Shown here piece by piece: positions 1 through 14,700 of a stretch of 64,000 nucleotides of DNA. The stretch comes from Chrysomallon squamiferum (taxonomy: Eukaryota > Mollusca > Gastropoda > Neomphalida > Peltospiridae): the NCBI GenBank assembly GCA_012295275.1, contig CM022670.1, forward strand, positions 40,649,251-40,713,250, written 5' to 3'. Position numbers and translations under genes: made by a program. Position 1 is the first letter of the stretch; each line of letters opens with the position of its first letter. The notes under the pieces were generated by a model. The model worked only from the letters and a program-made list of their open reading frames with translations. It was not told where the DNA came from and ran no database searches.

Positions 1-233
1 TTGTCTATTAAATATGTATTTACGAAATACTTCATGATAGCATCTTATATATCAATAAACTTAGTAAATAAAGAAATAAAAAAAAAATAATAATAACAAC
101 AAAAATTAATAAATAAATAAAATGAATTCATAATAATAACACTTTCAAAAATAGATAAACAGATTTTAAACTTTCAGTTTATGAAATCCTAAATCCTGTT
201 GTCAATAATTATTACTGTTTTTTTTATTTTCAG

Positions 234-308
234 ACCCAGTTTGAGTTCTGCTACAAAGCAGTACAGGAGTACTTTGAAAGCTACTCCATTTATTCCAATT
301 ATGCATGA
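234..308 (+). CDS. Receptor-type protein tyrosine phosphatase, last coding exon (partial gene)
   Basis: Only the final coding exon is in the window. It follows a pyrimidine-rich acceptor ending in CAG at 231-233 and encodes 24 residues and a TGA at 306-308. The peptide begins TQFEFCYKAVQEYFES. From family knowledge, the second phosphatase domain of receptor-type tyrosine phosphatases (PTPRA/PTPRE and LAR types) ends in a helix of the form Q-Y-x-F-C-Y-K-x-V-Q-E-Y followed by a short aromatic tail; this exon matches that helix and stops at the expected place. The catalytic parts must lie left of base 1. The subfamily cannot be settled from 24 residues. Bases 1-233 are intron. Confidence 0.72.
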   Translation, partial: TQFEFCYKAVQEYFESYSIYSNYA

Positions 309-2435
309 TTTATTCAGTTAGTTTGCAACATGTGCAGTTAAATACTCCACCATGACTGAAATAATAATACTACTCTTAATAATAATAATCACAACAACAG
401 TAATAACACTAACAATAAAAATAACAACAACAATGAAATAAAAATGTCTTTGAAAAATAGGCTGCTGCATTTTTCACAGCAGTTTTGTTTTTGATAGATT
501 TTCATTTTTTAAGTGTCAAAAAATGATGAAAACAAATTGAACATCCTCAGCAAGCCCACAGACTGCAGAATGGAAAACAAACTCTGAGGAATGCTTCATG
601 ACAGTGCTGAATTGAAGTGGTGGAGAAATTTATACCCTATTTTGTAATGCATTCAGAATATCTTGGTTTGAGTTAATCAAATAGAATTAACAAATGACCG
701 TTAAAAAGAGTGAATAAATGTTGAGTGTGAAAAATCTAAATATTTAAATAAAAATGAAGACATTCGTTGACTAAAATAAAATAATTTTTTTTTTTTTAAA
801 AGTAATTTATAATACCTGTCAAGAACAAGACATTTAGACAAGCAAACTGCTACTTATTTTTTCTGTGTCATTTCCCCAATTATTAGAGAACTTTTATAAT
901 ATATAATAGTTTTATTATCATAAATATCTATTAATATCCTAAAGACTGGGTATAGGTTAGAACTGTCACTACTTGTCATGGCTATTATCTCCAGCAAAAT
1001 TGGTTTTCATATCAGTTTTGTTTGTTAGCATTTAAATAACCTTGCCACAGTTTTTCTCAGGATTATAGAGAAATACTTGTTTCGCTTGTATAGTAAAGTA
1101 AAAGCAGTTCATATAGGATCTTTTTCAAAGATGTTCTTTAAAAGTAATTCATTCAAAGGAATAAATAAATGTAAGGCTAGATAGAACTGGAAAGATTTTC
1201 ACTGAATCTGTACAGATGTGAATATATCCGGTCATTTTTTTACTGCATTTAGGTTTCATGTATAATAAACTTATCACCATTTTAAGTTGTGGACAATAAT
1301 AAGACTAACAGTTAAATATGTTGACATCAGTTCTACATGTAGACAGATCGACAGAGACATTGGTATTGCATTTATTTTTTTATTTTTTTATGTAATCAAA
1401 TTTAGAACAATTTGTATCCTTTTTCTGATTTTGGAATAATTTTTCAAACATTGTTATTATTATTGTTCATTTGTTTTTTTGAAAACTTATTGTTAACCCT
1501 ATTGTACAAATTTCAGTTTTAATAAAAAAATTTTTTTACAATGTTTACTAATTAATACTGTTGGACACGAAAAAAAAACTGTATAATTTATTATATTGTT
1601 TTTAAATTGCATATTGATAAGTATTTTTAGATTGATTTTATTGAAATTACATTTTTATTTGTTTAGTATTTATAATGAAGAAAAGAGTATTTATATAGAT
1701 GTTGAACACTATTATTTTTATTCTCTTTTAAAATGTTATTTGGTATTTTGCAATTGTTCTTTTGACAGTATTTTAATTTATGCACATGATTAAAAATGTG
1801 CATTCACTTTCTTATCTGTACAGAGACCATAAGATGATTTGGCATATTTCTTCTTACTTTCCTTTTTATTAACATAAAAAAATATTATTTAAAAATTAAT
1901 TCAGTTTGTTGAAGTTGGTTAATAATCTAATTAACTTTTTATATAAAAAAATGCATTAATTTCCATCCCCACAGAATCGGTGATATATCATCATATTTCA
2001 TTAATGGCTGTTTCTGTTCTGTATCTCATTAACATACATTTTATCATAAATAAATATATTGTTATTAGTCAAGATATATTTTAAATATCCTTTTATATGT
2101 ATGCGTATAATTTTTTTACCAGATTTATATATATATGTACTCAGATATTTTTTAATATTTTGTAAACTTACATAATACTGTATAAAGATATGTAGATTAT
2201 TTTAATGTGTGCCTTTTTCAAAACTGCTTTTAGCAGCAGACATTTAATCTACACAGAAATTTAGACTTTATCACTTTGCAATGTTTTCATGTTTATTGGA
2301 TTTATTTTGATACAATTTCAGAACATAGTTTTATTTTTATTTTTATTTTTATTTTTCTTTGTTTTTAATCTGCAGAATATCCATAATCAGAATAGTAATT
2401 TTTATATAAAAATATATTGCAGTAAATTATTCAAC

Positions 2436-2472
<37 letters not shown>

Positions 2473-3138
2473 TGTACTTAATAATCAGTAATAAATTATT
2501 ATTTGCCCATTATTATTGAAATAGTAATTATATATCAGAGTGGACTGAAATTAATGATTATTTTTGGTTATGTATTAAATACTTTTATGTCAAAATAGAT
2601 ATCTCAACAGTTACCTTGTTATTTCTGGATTCTTTTTTAGTATATAATTATTTTCTTACAAATTTAATTTCACTGAAATACACAGGTTGGTTTACATACA
2701 AAAAACTTTGCAATCATCAGTCAGTGAACATTTTAAACTACACTTTAGTCCAGTGAAAATTATTTGTAATAAGTACACTGGCTTGTATTGATCACAAAAT
2801 GTTTTAATGATGTATTATAACCTGTATTTTATGAATATGTAATACTGTTTTCTTTATATATATATGGTGCTGTTTTATTAATATAGCCTGTGTGTGTATG
2901 TTTGAACAGCTCAGTTGCAAAAGGCTGAGTTTGACAGTGATCAGCAGTGCTTCACGAGAAGTCGGATTTGTTGTAAAATATCTGACATCCAGCAGTAAAG
3001 AACTCCCGAAGTTTTACTGATAGTGCTAAAAGTCTAACATCCTTTTCAGATTTCTTTTTTTCTTTTTTTTGTTTGCATTTTCTTTGAAATTGATAAATAA
3101 TTTGTAGACATGTAAGCCATTTTGCAAATAAAATCTTC

Positions 3139-3143
<5 letters not shown>

Positions 3144-3182
<39 letters not shown>
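3144..3182. repeat. (AT)n microsatellite
   Basis: Near-perfect AT dinucleotide run in non-coding DNA. Confidence 0.9.
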
Positions 3183-3185
<3 letters not shown>

Positions 3186-6100
3186 ATGTATAGGGTGCGT
3201 TAAATAATAATGCTCGTAATAATAATTTAGAACTGAGTTATGAAGTCTTTTTCTTAAGTAGAAATATTAAACTGAAACAGGCTTCATAAATTTGGTTTTA
3301 ATGACATATACATATTCATATACACACATATATATTATATATAATAATGCAGATTTTGAAATTAATAAATAATTCTGGTACATAAACTTTGTAATGGTGC
3401 TGTTTTATGTAATATATATATATATATAAAAAAAACAGATTTTGTTTTGATATTTTTCATATTAAATAACAGATGTGTATATGTAATATTTGATGATTAT
3501 AACAAATACTTACTTAGAATGTCACTGTACTCCCTTAACAAAAAAACAACAAAATAAATAAATAAAAAAACACTATTCTGTTAAATGAATTTGTATGTAA
3601 ACAATATATTTAAAAACTGTTGCATCATTCTTAATTCTGCTTTGATGATGTAATACCAGTTATAACAGTAATACCTTTTTGGGGGCGGGTATCAAAGTTT
3701 ACTGGATCTCAAATACTATTCAGTAATTGTTTTGTTATTGTTGTTATTAATATTTGATCTTATTTCTTGAATGTTATAAGGGGTTTTTGTTGTAAATATT
3801 AATTGTTTGATTAAAATAGGAAATGTTATTTAAATTTATCTGATAGTTGTCATTGGTAGATTTCGTTTCAGTAGATGACAGTTTTCATATTTTTATATTA
3901 ATAATTGATCTAGTCATGTAAAAGATGCTTCATGCAGCTTCTCTCATTTGTTAAAATTGTGCACTGTTTTAATTATTTGTCTTTCAAAATGTAATGTTTT
4001 TAAGTAAATAGCATGACACAGCTTAGTTCATTTCAGTATTACAGGTACAAACATATAAATTTTAAATGAATAAAGGAATAAATTAATAATATCAAATTAA
4101 ATGTTGCCATTTTACATATTATAAAAGAGTAGATTTAAGAAAATTAGTAATGTAATTACATTTATTTTTATTGTGATTTTAAAAAAGAAAAATCAGAAAA
4201 ATATGTTAGCTTGTTAAAAGGGGGAATAATACAAAATAAGTAACAAAATAAAAACCATAATTCATTTATAAAGAAAACATTTTTAAAAGACAGTTTAACC
4301 ACAACAAATTAATTTTACCAGAAATTAATTTTATTGCATTGTTTATTTGTTGTTGTTTTTGTAAATTAAGATTTTTTCTTGTTTACTACTTTACAAATAT
4401 CATCTACAATTAATTTTTAATTTTTACAACATTGTTACTTGATAACCTTTTTTTTTTTTTTAATTTATTTCCTAAATAATAGCTGTGATTAAAATACATT
4501 TTTTATTATTTTATTATCTACAAAGTTTTTTTTATTTTACCACAAAATTATTATTTTTGTTTTTTCATAAAGTGAATCATTCTAAAACTGAAAAAATGAT
4601 TGCTTCAGTAACAGTAGTATTCTCTTTCTCCCCATAGCCACTGCTATTGTTAAATATCATTTAAAACTACTGATGTTCTCTAATTTAAACAGTGTGATTT
4701 ACATTAATACTAAATCATTTAAAGTGTATATTTTATATTGCTGTGTGTATAATATATAATTTTCTGTATATCATCGACAATACTTGTATGTTTCCAGTTA
4801 ATTTTTTAGAAATAATAATAATAATAATAATAATAAATAATAATGCATTTTATATGAATATTTTAATGTTCTTAGAGATATTGAAATAATTCTTGTCATA
4901 TTTTGTACATCAAAAAATACATTTTTATGTGTGTTAAGTTTGAAAAAGGTGTAAAACTTTTATACAAAACTCAGAAGATAGCCAGTTCTCTGGAAATGAA
5001 ATGTTTTAGTCTTTTCTTCTTCTTTTTTTAATTTTAAGATCACATTTGATATTTTCTTAATTCAGTTGTTCTCTTATGTGGTGGAACTGGCTTTTCATTA
5101 TGAAAGACTTAAATAATCATGTTAACCTAATTCATTATTTAATAAATAAATAAATAAATGAAAAAATGAATAAAATAGAGGAATATGTATTTAGGATCAT
5201 GTTTGGTGCTTTATGCAGGAACTGTTTTAAGTTAAAAAGAATAATTAATTTATACATATTTTTACTTTTACAGTTTATTGAAATTACTAACTAATGAATA
5301 TATTACAAAGGTAACATGTATTGTGTTGACCAAAGAAGTATTATTATATACGAATATATTGTTATTATTATTATATAAAAATTTAATACTTTCAGCTTGT
5401 TGTTATTTATTTCAAAGAATGAGATGTTGATTATGCTGCATATGTATCCCAGATGTTCTCTATAATTTGTCATGGAAGAACATTGAAAAGTGTCACATAT
5501 AGGGTTTATAGGGTAACTTCATTATTATTATTATTGTTAACTTACTAACAAAGGTTTAAAGATAACCACACAATTTTCTGTTTAACAGCTGTTACATATC
5601 AAAATGCTCATTTTTGTTTTGATGATCTAAGAAAGTAAAACTGTTGTCTCCATTGCATTGGCTACTCTTACTGATCAACAAGCAGTAAATAATCATTTCT
5701 AGTTACCTTCCCATAGGCGGAAAATATACTTTGGCCTTTGATGAGTAAGTAAAACTACCTGGTGGAAGGAGAGAAAATAATGATAATAAACGATGATGAT
5801 GATTTTATTCATGTGATATGCTTCCAAAATCAGATATGATTTTTATACACAAGAACTAAATGTTACCATTTTGTTTCCTTCAGCCAAGTGCATTGTATTT
5901 CAACAAAATAGTTTTTTTAACTTTCCTAAAGATTGGGTATGAGGCAGGTCCACTAAACACTCTTTTTTCAGTTCATATATGAATGAATGAATGAATGAAT
6001 GTTTAAAATGACAGAAGGTGTGGGGTTTTTTGGAACTATAGATGACAGGAAACCTGTTTCCATGATGGGCTATTTAGCAATCGGTGTAGAAAGGGGTCTA

Positions 6101-7860
6101 TCATTGGTTTTCATTCTTATCTGCATTTACTGAAAAATAAATATCAGTTATTACAACAGAAAAAAAAAACAACCACGGCACTTTGCAATTGTAATGTTTT
6201 AATAGATTTCCATTCAGCTTGTTTCCAGTTGTGTCCACAAACAAGAAATTTACAATCGGGTTACAACCTTTTTAAAAATATTTAACACCCATCCTATTTT
6301 CCCAAACCTGTTGCTAGAAATTACATTATATTACATCACATTTATTGCTTACATGTGTAAGTCCATTATGAAAAATAGAAGTGGATGTGATGTGCTACAT
6401 CTAAATAAAAACTAGTTATTAATAAACTCATTCATTCCATTTTAACAACCCAAGTTTTAAATCATGTTATTGCACTTCAGAAATATCTTTACCAACATGA
6501 TTTTCTTTTCTACAGTGAACTAAAATAGTTCTGCTCAGTAATTCAGATTAATCCAACAACACTGTAATTTGCCATCTAATTTTTTAATGAAAAAAATAAA
6601 AAATTTTACACAAAGATTTTAAATCTGTATTGTATCTGAGAACAGTTTGTTATTTTTAAGTTGTGAAATAGAATGCGACAAAACAGTGAGAATGAGTTGT
6701 ATTAACAAGACATTGCTTGAAAAACCAAAATATCAGTCATATGTTTTTTCTCTCAGTTTATTCACTATACTTTAGTCTTTTGTTGTTATTATTATTATTA
6801 TTTTATAATTTAAAATACTTATGTAGGCTTATTTATTTTATTTTCTATTTATTAAGTTATTGTTTTTGTAATTAAAATCCTTCCCAGCTTTTTATTTGTA
6901 GCCTTACAAATTATACCAGTGACCTACCCTGTATTTGTGAAAGGAATGGCAGGAATCATTGTGGCATCCATTACATCTGGAATCGGCAAATATTTAAAAC
7001 TCGTTTCAAGAATCAAGAATTATGGGATGAATATCTTATAAATTATGTGGTGATATTTACAAAATATTTATCAGTTTTATACAAAGCTGTTATATCAGGA
7101 TATTTATTGTATATTAAATATAATAATTACATTTATATGAAAAATATAAATACCATTCCACAGTTTTTGTAACTATTATCACTACTGTTAACAAATCAGA
7201 AATTAACAAAAGTATCAATGATTACAGAATAAAAAATAAAAAAAAAAAGTTTCATAAATCAACAAGGATTTACAAGTATAAAACAAAATAATATTTACAT
7301 TTTACATTCACATCAAATATTACAAATATATATATATATATATTACAGTTTCAGGCAATTTTTAAAATTCTAATCTTTTTTATTGGTTTAAAAACTTTTT
7401 GATACTAAATTATATTATCATTTTCAAACAGTGACAGATTTTACAGAAATCTGGTAGACCGAACCAGGCAACAAAATATTTGGAAATATATATGTGTACA
7501 GTCTGAAGATATTAGTCACTACTGTGAGTTGCTCTATGAAAAAAAGAAGAATGTAAAAAAACAGATACAACTCTACATTTTTTACTGTATCTTCAGTTCA
7601 GATTACACTGTCACCAAAAACTGTAAATTTGGGGATGAAAATTGTTTGAAAAAAAAAAAAAACCCACTATACTTTTTACATTTACATATCTTTTGACTTT
7701 AATGCAGCCATTTGATTATTATGCAAAACAATCCATTTTTTAATATTTTGTTGCAAAAAGTTTTGAAGTCATAGTTATTAATGCTTTAGTTTTTTTAAAC
7801 TTTGGTTTTCCAAGTATTGAATTTCTGCTTTAAATAATAATAATAATCAAATAATTAAAT

Positions 7861-7891
7861 TATAAAAAAAATATATATATATAATAATTTA

Positions 7892-7945
<54 letters not shown>
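7861..7945. repeat. (AT)n microsatellite with A-rich flanks
   Basis: Imperfect then perfect AT dinucleotide run, followed by an A-tract and a short (ATGA)n stretch to about 7983. Confidence 0.85.
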
Positions 7946-7949
<4 letters not shown>

Positions 7950-9462
7950 ATAAAAAAAAAAAAGAAATGAATGAATGAATAAATGTTATTAAAGTCCCAG
8001 CTGTTTAACTGTATTTTTAAATTCGATAATAACATAAAACTAAGTTTAAAAACCCCACACAGAATACCCTTACACCCCAGACAAATACAAAACAAACAAA
8101 ACAAAGTGCATAAATATTAATCCACAGTGAACAGCATACATTTCAGAAGACACAAAATGTGATTATAGTTTAATAAAAATATACATGCCTTCTCCAAAAG
8201 GAGTCAAAAACAATTGCTGAATATAGACAATTTTGACTAGCTATCTTTAACACTTAAAATTTCTTGACAGTAAGTACATTGTTCCATGACAAACATTACA
8301 TCCCTTTTACAATTCTAACATCAAACACATTTTTAATGTATTTAATACATTGTATATTTAACAAATATATATAATGATAATAAAAAATAAATTTAAAAAC
8401 TTTTCTAATCCTTTGGAAGGATTCAAATGTGTTCTCTCATCATAAATTAAAATTGATTTGATTTCTTGTAAGAAATTTTAAAAATTATGCCCCCCCCCCC
8501 CAAAGTCAAATCATATTAATATTAAACATTTTTCAGTTATAATTTTCTTCGTTTTATTCTCTTTTTTTTTTTTCCATGTAAAAACAAAAATTCTGCTCAA
8601 CATTAAAAAAGAAATGTTTATATATATATGTGTGTATATATATATATATATAAAAAAAGAGCTCAAACATAATACAATGACATAAAATTAATAGGTTTGT
8701 GTTTGAAGTAAGAAGGTCTTTGTATTAATTTTTGTTTAGAATAACAAAAACACTAACAGCATAGACTCACTTTCTGGTTTTGAAAAAGTCATAAAAACAG
8801 CATAAACAAAAACACTTTCTTTTAAAATTTATTCAGTTACTGAGAATGACGTAAATCTGTGGTACGTTAAGATGCATCTAGCAGACACTGACATTTTGAA
8901 AAACAATCCTTGTTAAAAAGTCATCTGTGAAGTAATGGTGTCACATTTGTCACTCATCTATCTTGAAGAATAAAGTATACTAATGGTAAAATAAAATTGA
9001 TTCATTAAGGTTTTGTAACTGAATCACCTGCTGTGAGTGATATTAAAAAAACTCACATCAAGTGAGAACTAAAATCAGACAAGTAACTGTTTTTAGAAAT
9101 TGACAGCGGCTCATCTAGAATTAATCTGCTTCATTTTGTCATGATATGTTTATCTTACATAAACCTAATTAATAAACCTAATTGATCAGTAAATAAACGC
9201 CACCCTCGAACCCTCAATCATATTAATTTGTCTTTTGTTCACAGCTATCAGAAGTATTAAAAAATGTCGCCATGTCCACTTGAATAAATCCAGTTTGATT
9301 TTTCAAACAAAATAGATGAAATTATTTTAAAACAACTGAGTATTGACAGTTGACTTCTTTTTTTTTTTTAATCTATCATCACTGTAAATTCTATCATGAG
9401 GAAATTGGTCCCCAGATAATAATTTAATTTTTATTTTTTTATTTTTTATTATCAATCCTTGT

Positions 9463-11751
9463 CTAATGTCCTTCCCATTTTTGTAAAACTCCATCATGAA
9501 ACATAAGATTTTGTGTTGGATAAATGGCTGAATGTTCTTCTTTGTCTTGGGGAATACCAGACAATTCTATTTCAGTCATAACTGTTGGATTCTGTAATTG
9601 AAATTGACTGAAATTATTTTAAACATTTAAACAGTCCAACTGAAATAATGTAAAGTTTTTAACAATCTAAAGATCTAGAAATGAAACTGAAACCCTCTTA
9701 GACATAACACTGTTTAGATATAAAAAAATAAAGAAGTAACTATTTTTGAATAGAAAAAAGACTAAAACAAAAAACAGTAATAGCTGAAATCATCTTAAAG
9801 ATATGTGTAGAAATAAAACTAGGAAAACATATTTGGAACTTTGAAACAGTCTTGTAAGACATATCTAAAAAATATACAATAAAAACAGTAATATTATCTT
9901 TCTATCTCACCATTACCTAAACATATTATTAATTACATTAAATGTTGAACTAAATAAGTTAAAAAAAACATCTTCTATTCCATTTTATCTCAGTTATATA
10001 TTGAAAATAATTTTAAAAATTTAAATGTATTGCTTTTTGATAAAATGTCTACTACTGTTCTTACTTCATTATGGATTTAAACACTAACAAGAATATCACA
10101 TAAAAATACATATGACTTTATTACAACAATTATGCATAAAAATAAAAATGTCTCTCATTTTTATCATACATTAGTCACTACTAACAGTAACAAGAAATGA
10201 ATTATGAAAACAGATTCCAAAATTTAAGAAAAACTTGCCTGCCAGTTTGTGATAAAATCTAGGAACTTCAGAGACAGAAGGCGACTGGAATGTAACAAAC
10301 CCTTCAAGCTGTAAATAAAAATGGTTTGATTTTATTTTAAAAAGCATACACAGCCTCTTAAAGGAATTCAGTAAAGTAACAACACTAAAACAACTAAAGA
10401 ACCAGTAAATATTTTTTTTAATGTAATGAACAAAAAAAAGGAATTATATGCACTCATCTATGGACATTAATTAAAAAATTAATTTTAAAGGGCTACAAAC
10501 CGTACTGGATAATTGAAAAAAAACAACAACAACAAAAGCATCATCTCACCTCTCCTGTTTAAAGAGCCCTAATGTTGCCACTCTTTCACAAACTTCGCGG
10601 TTTAAACCTGTATCAAACAACGGTATTCCAAAATGGCAGTCCAACAACATCCAATCGTTTTCTACCAAACTGTCACATGACTGTGACTTTGTCAAATCCA
10701 GAGTCAATTTCTCTTTGGAAAGTCTGTTTTCTGTGTCTGCAGTGTCCTCCAGAGAATCAATCTCTGATGCCAAAACCTGAGCCGACATGGCGTCTTTAAT
10801 CCCATTGGTGGGTTTCTGGCTCAAGTCACTGGTTGAGGACAGCTCCGAAGAAGAACAAGATTTTTCCAGAAGGAACAAATCAGTGTCATTCTGTTCAGCG
10901 CCAGACTTGTTTAAGTTCAGCAAGGTGACGAATCCACACGAATGAACCAAGTCCACGTCCTCACCTAACCTCTTTACTGCCTGATGATTCTGATAATGTC
11001 CGCTCTTGAAAGACCCTGTCAAATCCGTTATGGAAGTGCAGTTATATTTACACAGTAACCAGAAGTTAGAAATTGTGAAATTCAAAAAATAATAATAATG
11101 ATAATAATAATAATAAATAATAATAATAAATAAAAATTAAAAAAAATATTTAAAAAAAATATATTAAAAAAAAATTATAAAACAAAATTCTTTATTGTAT
11201 TTAATATATAAATCAACTTTTAATATAAACATGCTTTAACTTTTAATGATAAATATTTTTAAACTTTTAATTTTCTCTTCAACTATAAAATTAAACGTTT
11301 TGTAAAATAAATTAAGAATCCTCCCCTCAAAATACGGCATCCACATTAAAGAAACTAATCCCAAAACTGAAAATTTATTTATTTCTAAAATTTTAAAGAA
11401 ATTTTAATTAATTCCACTTCAGCTTTTTTCATTTTATCAACCACATAATTTATTGACAACTCTATTGTAAACACAAATTCTACATCAAAGAGAAATTTTT
11501 AAAGTATCATACCTGACGATTCTTTCATAAAAGGAAAGGGTATGTGAACAGTGCAACCATCATTGTGGTAACCGTAAGCCTGTGAAGTTTTAAATCAATG
11601 TATTTATTTTTATTTTGATATTTTATATAACAATATTATCACAATTTTTGCTTTGGTCTTAACTGTCAGAAATTATAATCATGTTGTTTTTCAGTGTTAA
11701 AAAAACAAAAAAAAACAGAGAAAAGAAGAAAAAGGTATGGGTATGTATGTG

Positions 11752-11784
<33 letters not shown>

Positions 11785-14700
11785 TGAGTAAAATTTAGCT
11801 TGGCTAGTTAGTCCAAGCCATTTAATAAATAAATTCTTGTGTGTAAAAGACTAAAAAGTCATCTGATTGTTACCTGAACACACACAGCTGAATGAGACAA
11901 TGCATCGTTTAGAGTCATCAGAATGTTTGATGTTGTAATTACACCTGGGTCATGACCCCAGGTCGTCACTAGCAACCGATCATACTGCTGCAAGTATTAT
12001 TACAATAACGTTTTTAATTACAGAGACCAGAAAACATCCTCACATGTAATAATTATATTACTGCCATATCATTTTTTTTTATCAATGATTAATGTTGAGA
12101 AACAAAAAATCATTTGGAAATATATAAAATGAATAATGACTCTTTTGTTCATACCATCTAAAAAAAAAAATAAAATTTTTTTATACAAACATATTGAAAT
12201 AGTTCTTGTTCTGTTTAGATTAACAAAACTTTGAAAGTCAATATTGATGTGTTTAAAAGGTCTACATTCCTAGAAAATTTAAGAAATATGTGAATGGTAA
12301 TTCAAATAACATGGGCAGACAGCAAAGGGTTTTAATATTAATCAAGTCACCTGAAAGACTTTAGGCAGTCGACACAATCGTGTGCCTTTAACCAGCAACA
12401 GCGTTGGAGGCCCGCAACCAGTGATGTGGTAGATATACAGTTTAAACCAAACAGAACTGACCTGAAAAATAAAATAACAACATAGCAATACTACAATAAG
12501 ACACAAAATAAGGAGAAAAATAACACGAGAAAGGTGCTAAAATGTCACCAAAAACAATAAATAAATAAACCCAAAAAAATTTTATTTTTTAAATTTATAA
12601 AAAAAAAACCCAAAAGAACAATGCAATAGCCTGAATTGTGAAACTGTTTTAAACAAATTGGAATAAAGGCTATTAACACTTCCAAACAAAAATGTTAACA
12701 AAACATAATTATAATAATAATAATAATGAATAAGTATAATAATGAATAAATATACTTTTAAAAGTTAAGAAATTTGGTTCAATATTTTTAAAACATTTAT
12801 ATTTTTATATATTTTTTTCTGATTAAAAATGAAGTATTTTCAGTGTTAGCTTCTTCCAAGCCTGTGAAGCAGCACATGCTGCTGAGTCACCTCAGGAACT
12901 GCAGGTCCCATGTGTTGGGGTATACAGCTGCTAACTGGTCTGATTTCATTGCTGAGAGGAGCCATTGATACCAACAAACTGAAAAATATTAACAAATTTC
13001 TAACAATAATATAAAACCATAAACTAACTTATGAACAAATTAGAAATGATTAGCTATTGTTTTTGTTTTTTTCATTGTTAATTTTTTTTTCTTACTGGAT
13101 TTTTACTTAGATATTATACTTAGATATTATGGTTAGGGTTATATATAAACATATAAATAAATTGTAAAACTTAAAAAAAAACCAATTAAACTGATAGTAG
13201 TGCAAAATTAATTCCATTAACAATAATAATGAATTAATAATAATAATAGTAACGAATAATAATAAATAAAATAAATAATAATAATAAAAAATAATAAATA
13301 ATAATAGCAATAATAAAAAATAACAACTAAAATAATAATAAGAAGAAAACTGGGGGAGAAAAAACAACACCCAAACACACAGTTTTTACAGACAATTTTC
13401 AAACTGATATTTTCACGAATGAAGGTGACTCTCACTTGTAGTTTTTGTTCAGAACTCGCGATCGCGTGGCTGGCTCCAGACTCAGCAGACTCTCGCATCG
13501 CAGCAGGTCAATCCCCAGCCCACTGTTGTCCAGTTCGTCAAACAGGTTCTTGTTGTGTCGCAGGAATCGTATCGTGTCTCTCAGAGTCAGTGCGTGGTCA
13601 AAATAGCGTCGAGCCTCCCCTTCAGCATCTGACCCAACCTGACACAAAATCACAAACTGTTGTGTGACTTACACTGAAATATCTTAATGTTAACACTAAA
13701 AACCAATACAGCTGTATTTGCATTTAATACTTCAGTAATATTACAGCAGTTAAGAGATAACAGCTTAATGTTGCAGTAATAGTAAATACATCTGTATTTA
13801 TGTTTAATATTTCAGTAATAGTACAGCAGTTACATATATTTATGTTCAATGTCAAAGTAATACTGTAATCACCTTATTGTTATAGTAATCATTAAAATAA
13901 TCATATATATTTAGTTTAGCAATGCAGAAACACAGATTTGGGATTCCTGTCTCAATTTTGCTGTAATATTTAAGCAATTACAAACACATATATACACATG
14001 CACATACCTACAGGTTCTAGTAATGTGATAGTTGGGATTCATGGTTATGCCAATTAAAAAGATTTAATCTATAAAAAAAAATTTAAAAAAATTTAATTGT
14101 ACATTTACCTTTTCGAGTTCTTGCAAGAAGCTGTCCATGGATTCGTCACTGAGTTTGCCAACTTCGAACATGGTCACAGCATGACTCTTCAAACCCTTGA
14201 AACAACACACTCACATTTTAAAAGTAAATGTACACACACACAGAAATCACAAATGCTCATACATGACTCACAGACAGAAATCATATACACATACATACCC
14301 TCACCAACTCACAAATCCATTATTGAAATGTAGTTATTTACATAGTAATTAGAAGCTAGAAATGGTGAAATTCAAAAAAAAAGAAAAAAAAAGAAGAAAA
14401 TCACAGATATCACACACAAACGCACCCACACTCCCATTGAACAATACAATGATCAGGAAATAACAATAAATAAAAATCTATTCATTGCTCACTCACAGGA
14501 GACAAGTTGCCCATCATGAGAAAAGCTGTCAATGTGGAGTCAAACAAGAAAGCTATTCTCTTTGTCATTCCCGGAGTCTGACTGCCAGACTCTGAAAAAC
14601 AACCCAAAAAATTTATAATTTAGTTATTCTGTATTCAACAAAATATTTAAACATGTAGGTAATTAACCCATCCTGCTGATAAACACAGCATCATAGTCAA

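Larger units (their letters stand above)
309..9462. other. AT-rich non-coding stretch: phosphatase 3' UTR, then intergenic DNA and FAM91A1 3' UTR
   Basis: No convincing exon was found on either strand in these 9 kb. The left part should hold the 3' UTR of the phosphatase and the right edge that of FAM91A1 on the - strand; several AATAAA-type signals exist, but the real poly(A) sites cannot be chosen. The rest is low-complexity AT sequence with TAA, AT and A/T runs, for example at 2432-2471, 3144-3182, 4816-4845 and 7861-7945. Longer open frames here consist of low-complexity residues. Confidence 0.6.

Noticed and set aside
6896-7170. Open frame without ATG, plus a second frame reading KGMAGIIVASITSG after a TTTGTAG acceptor-like site
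   Set aside because: Two different frames are open, neither resembles a known domain, and no partner exon is nearby; chance in AT-rich DNA is sufficient.
10572-10799. + strand frame opposite FAM91A1 exon 19
   Set aside because: Antisense shadow of a conserved exon, with no splice or start context.
13107-13498. Long Leu/Tyr/Ile-rich - strand frames
   Set aside because: They run over TAA and T-rich intron sequence; only 13436-13638 is a real FAM91A1 exon, in another frame.
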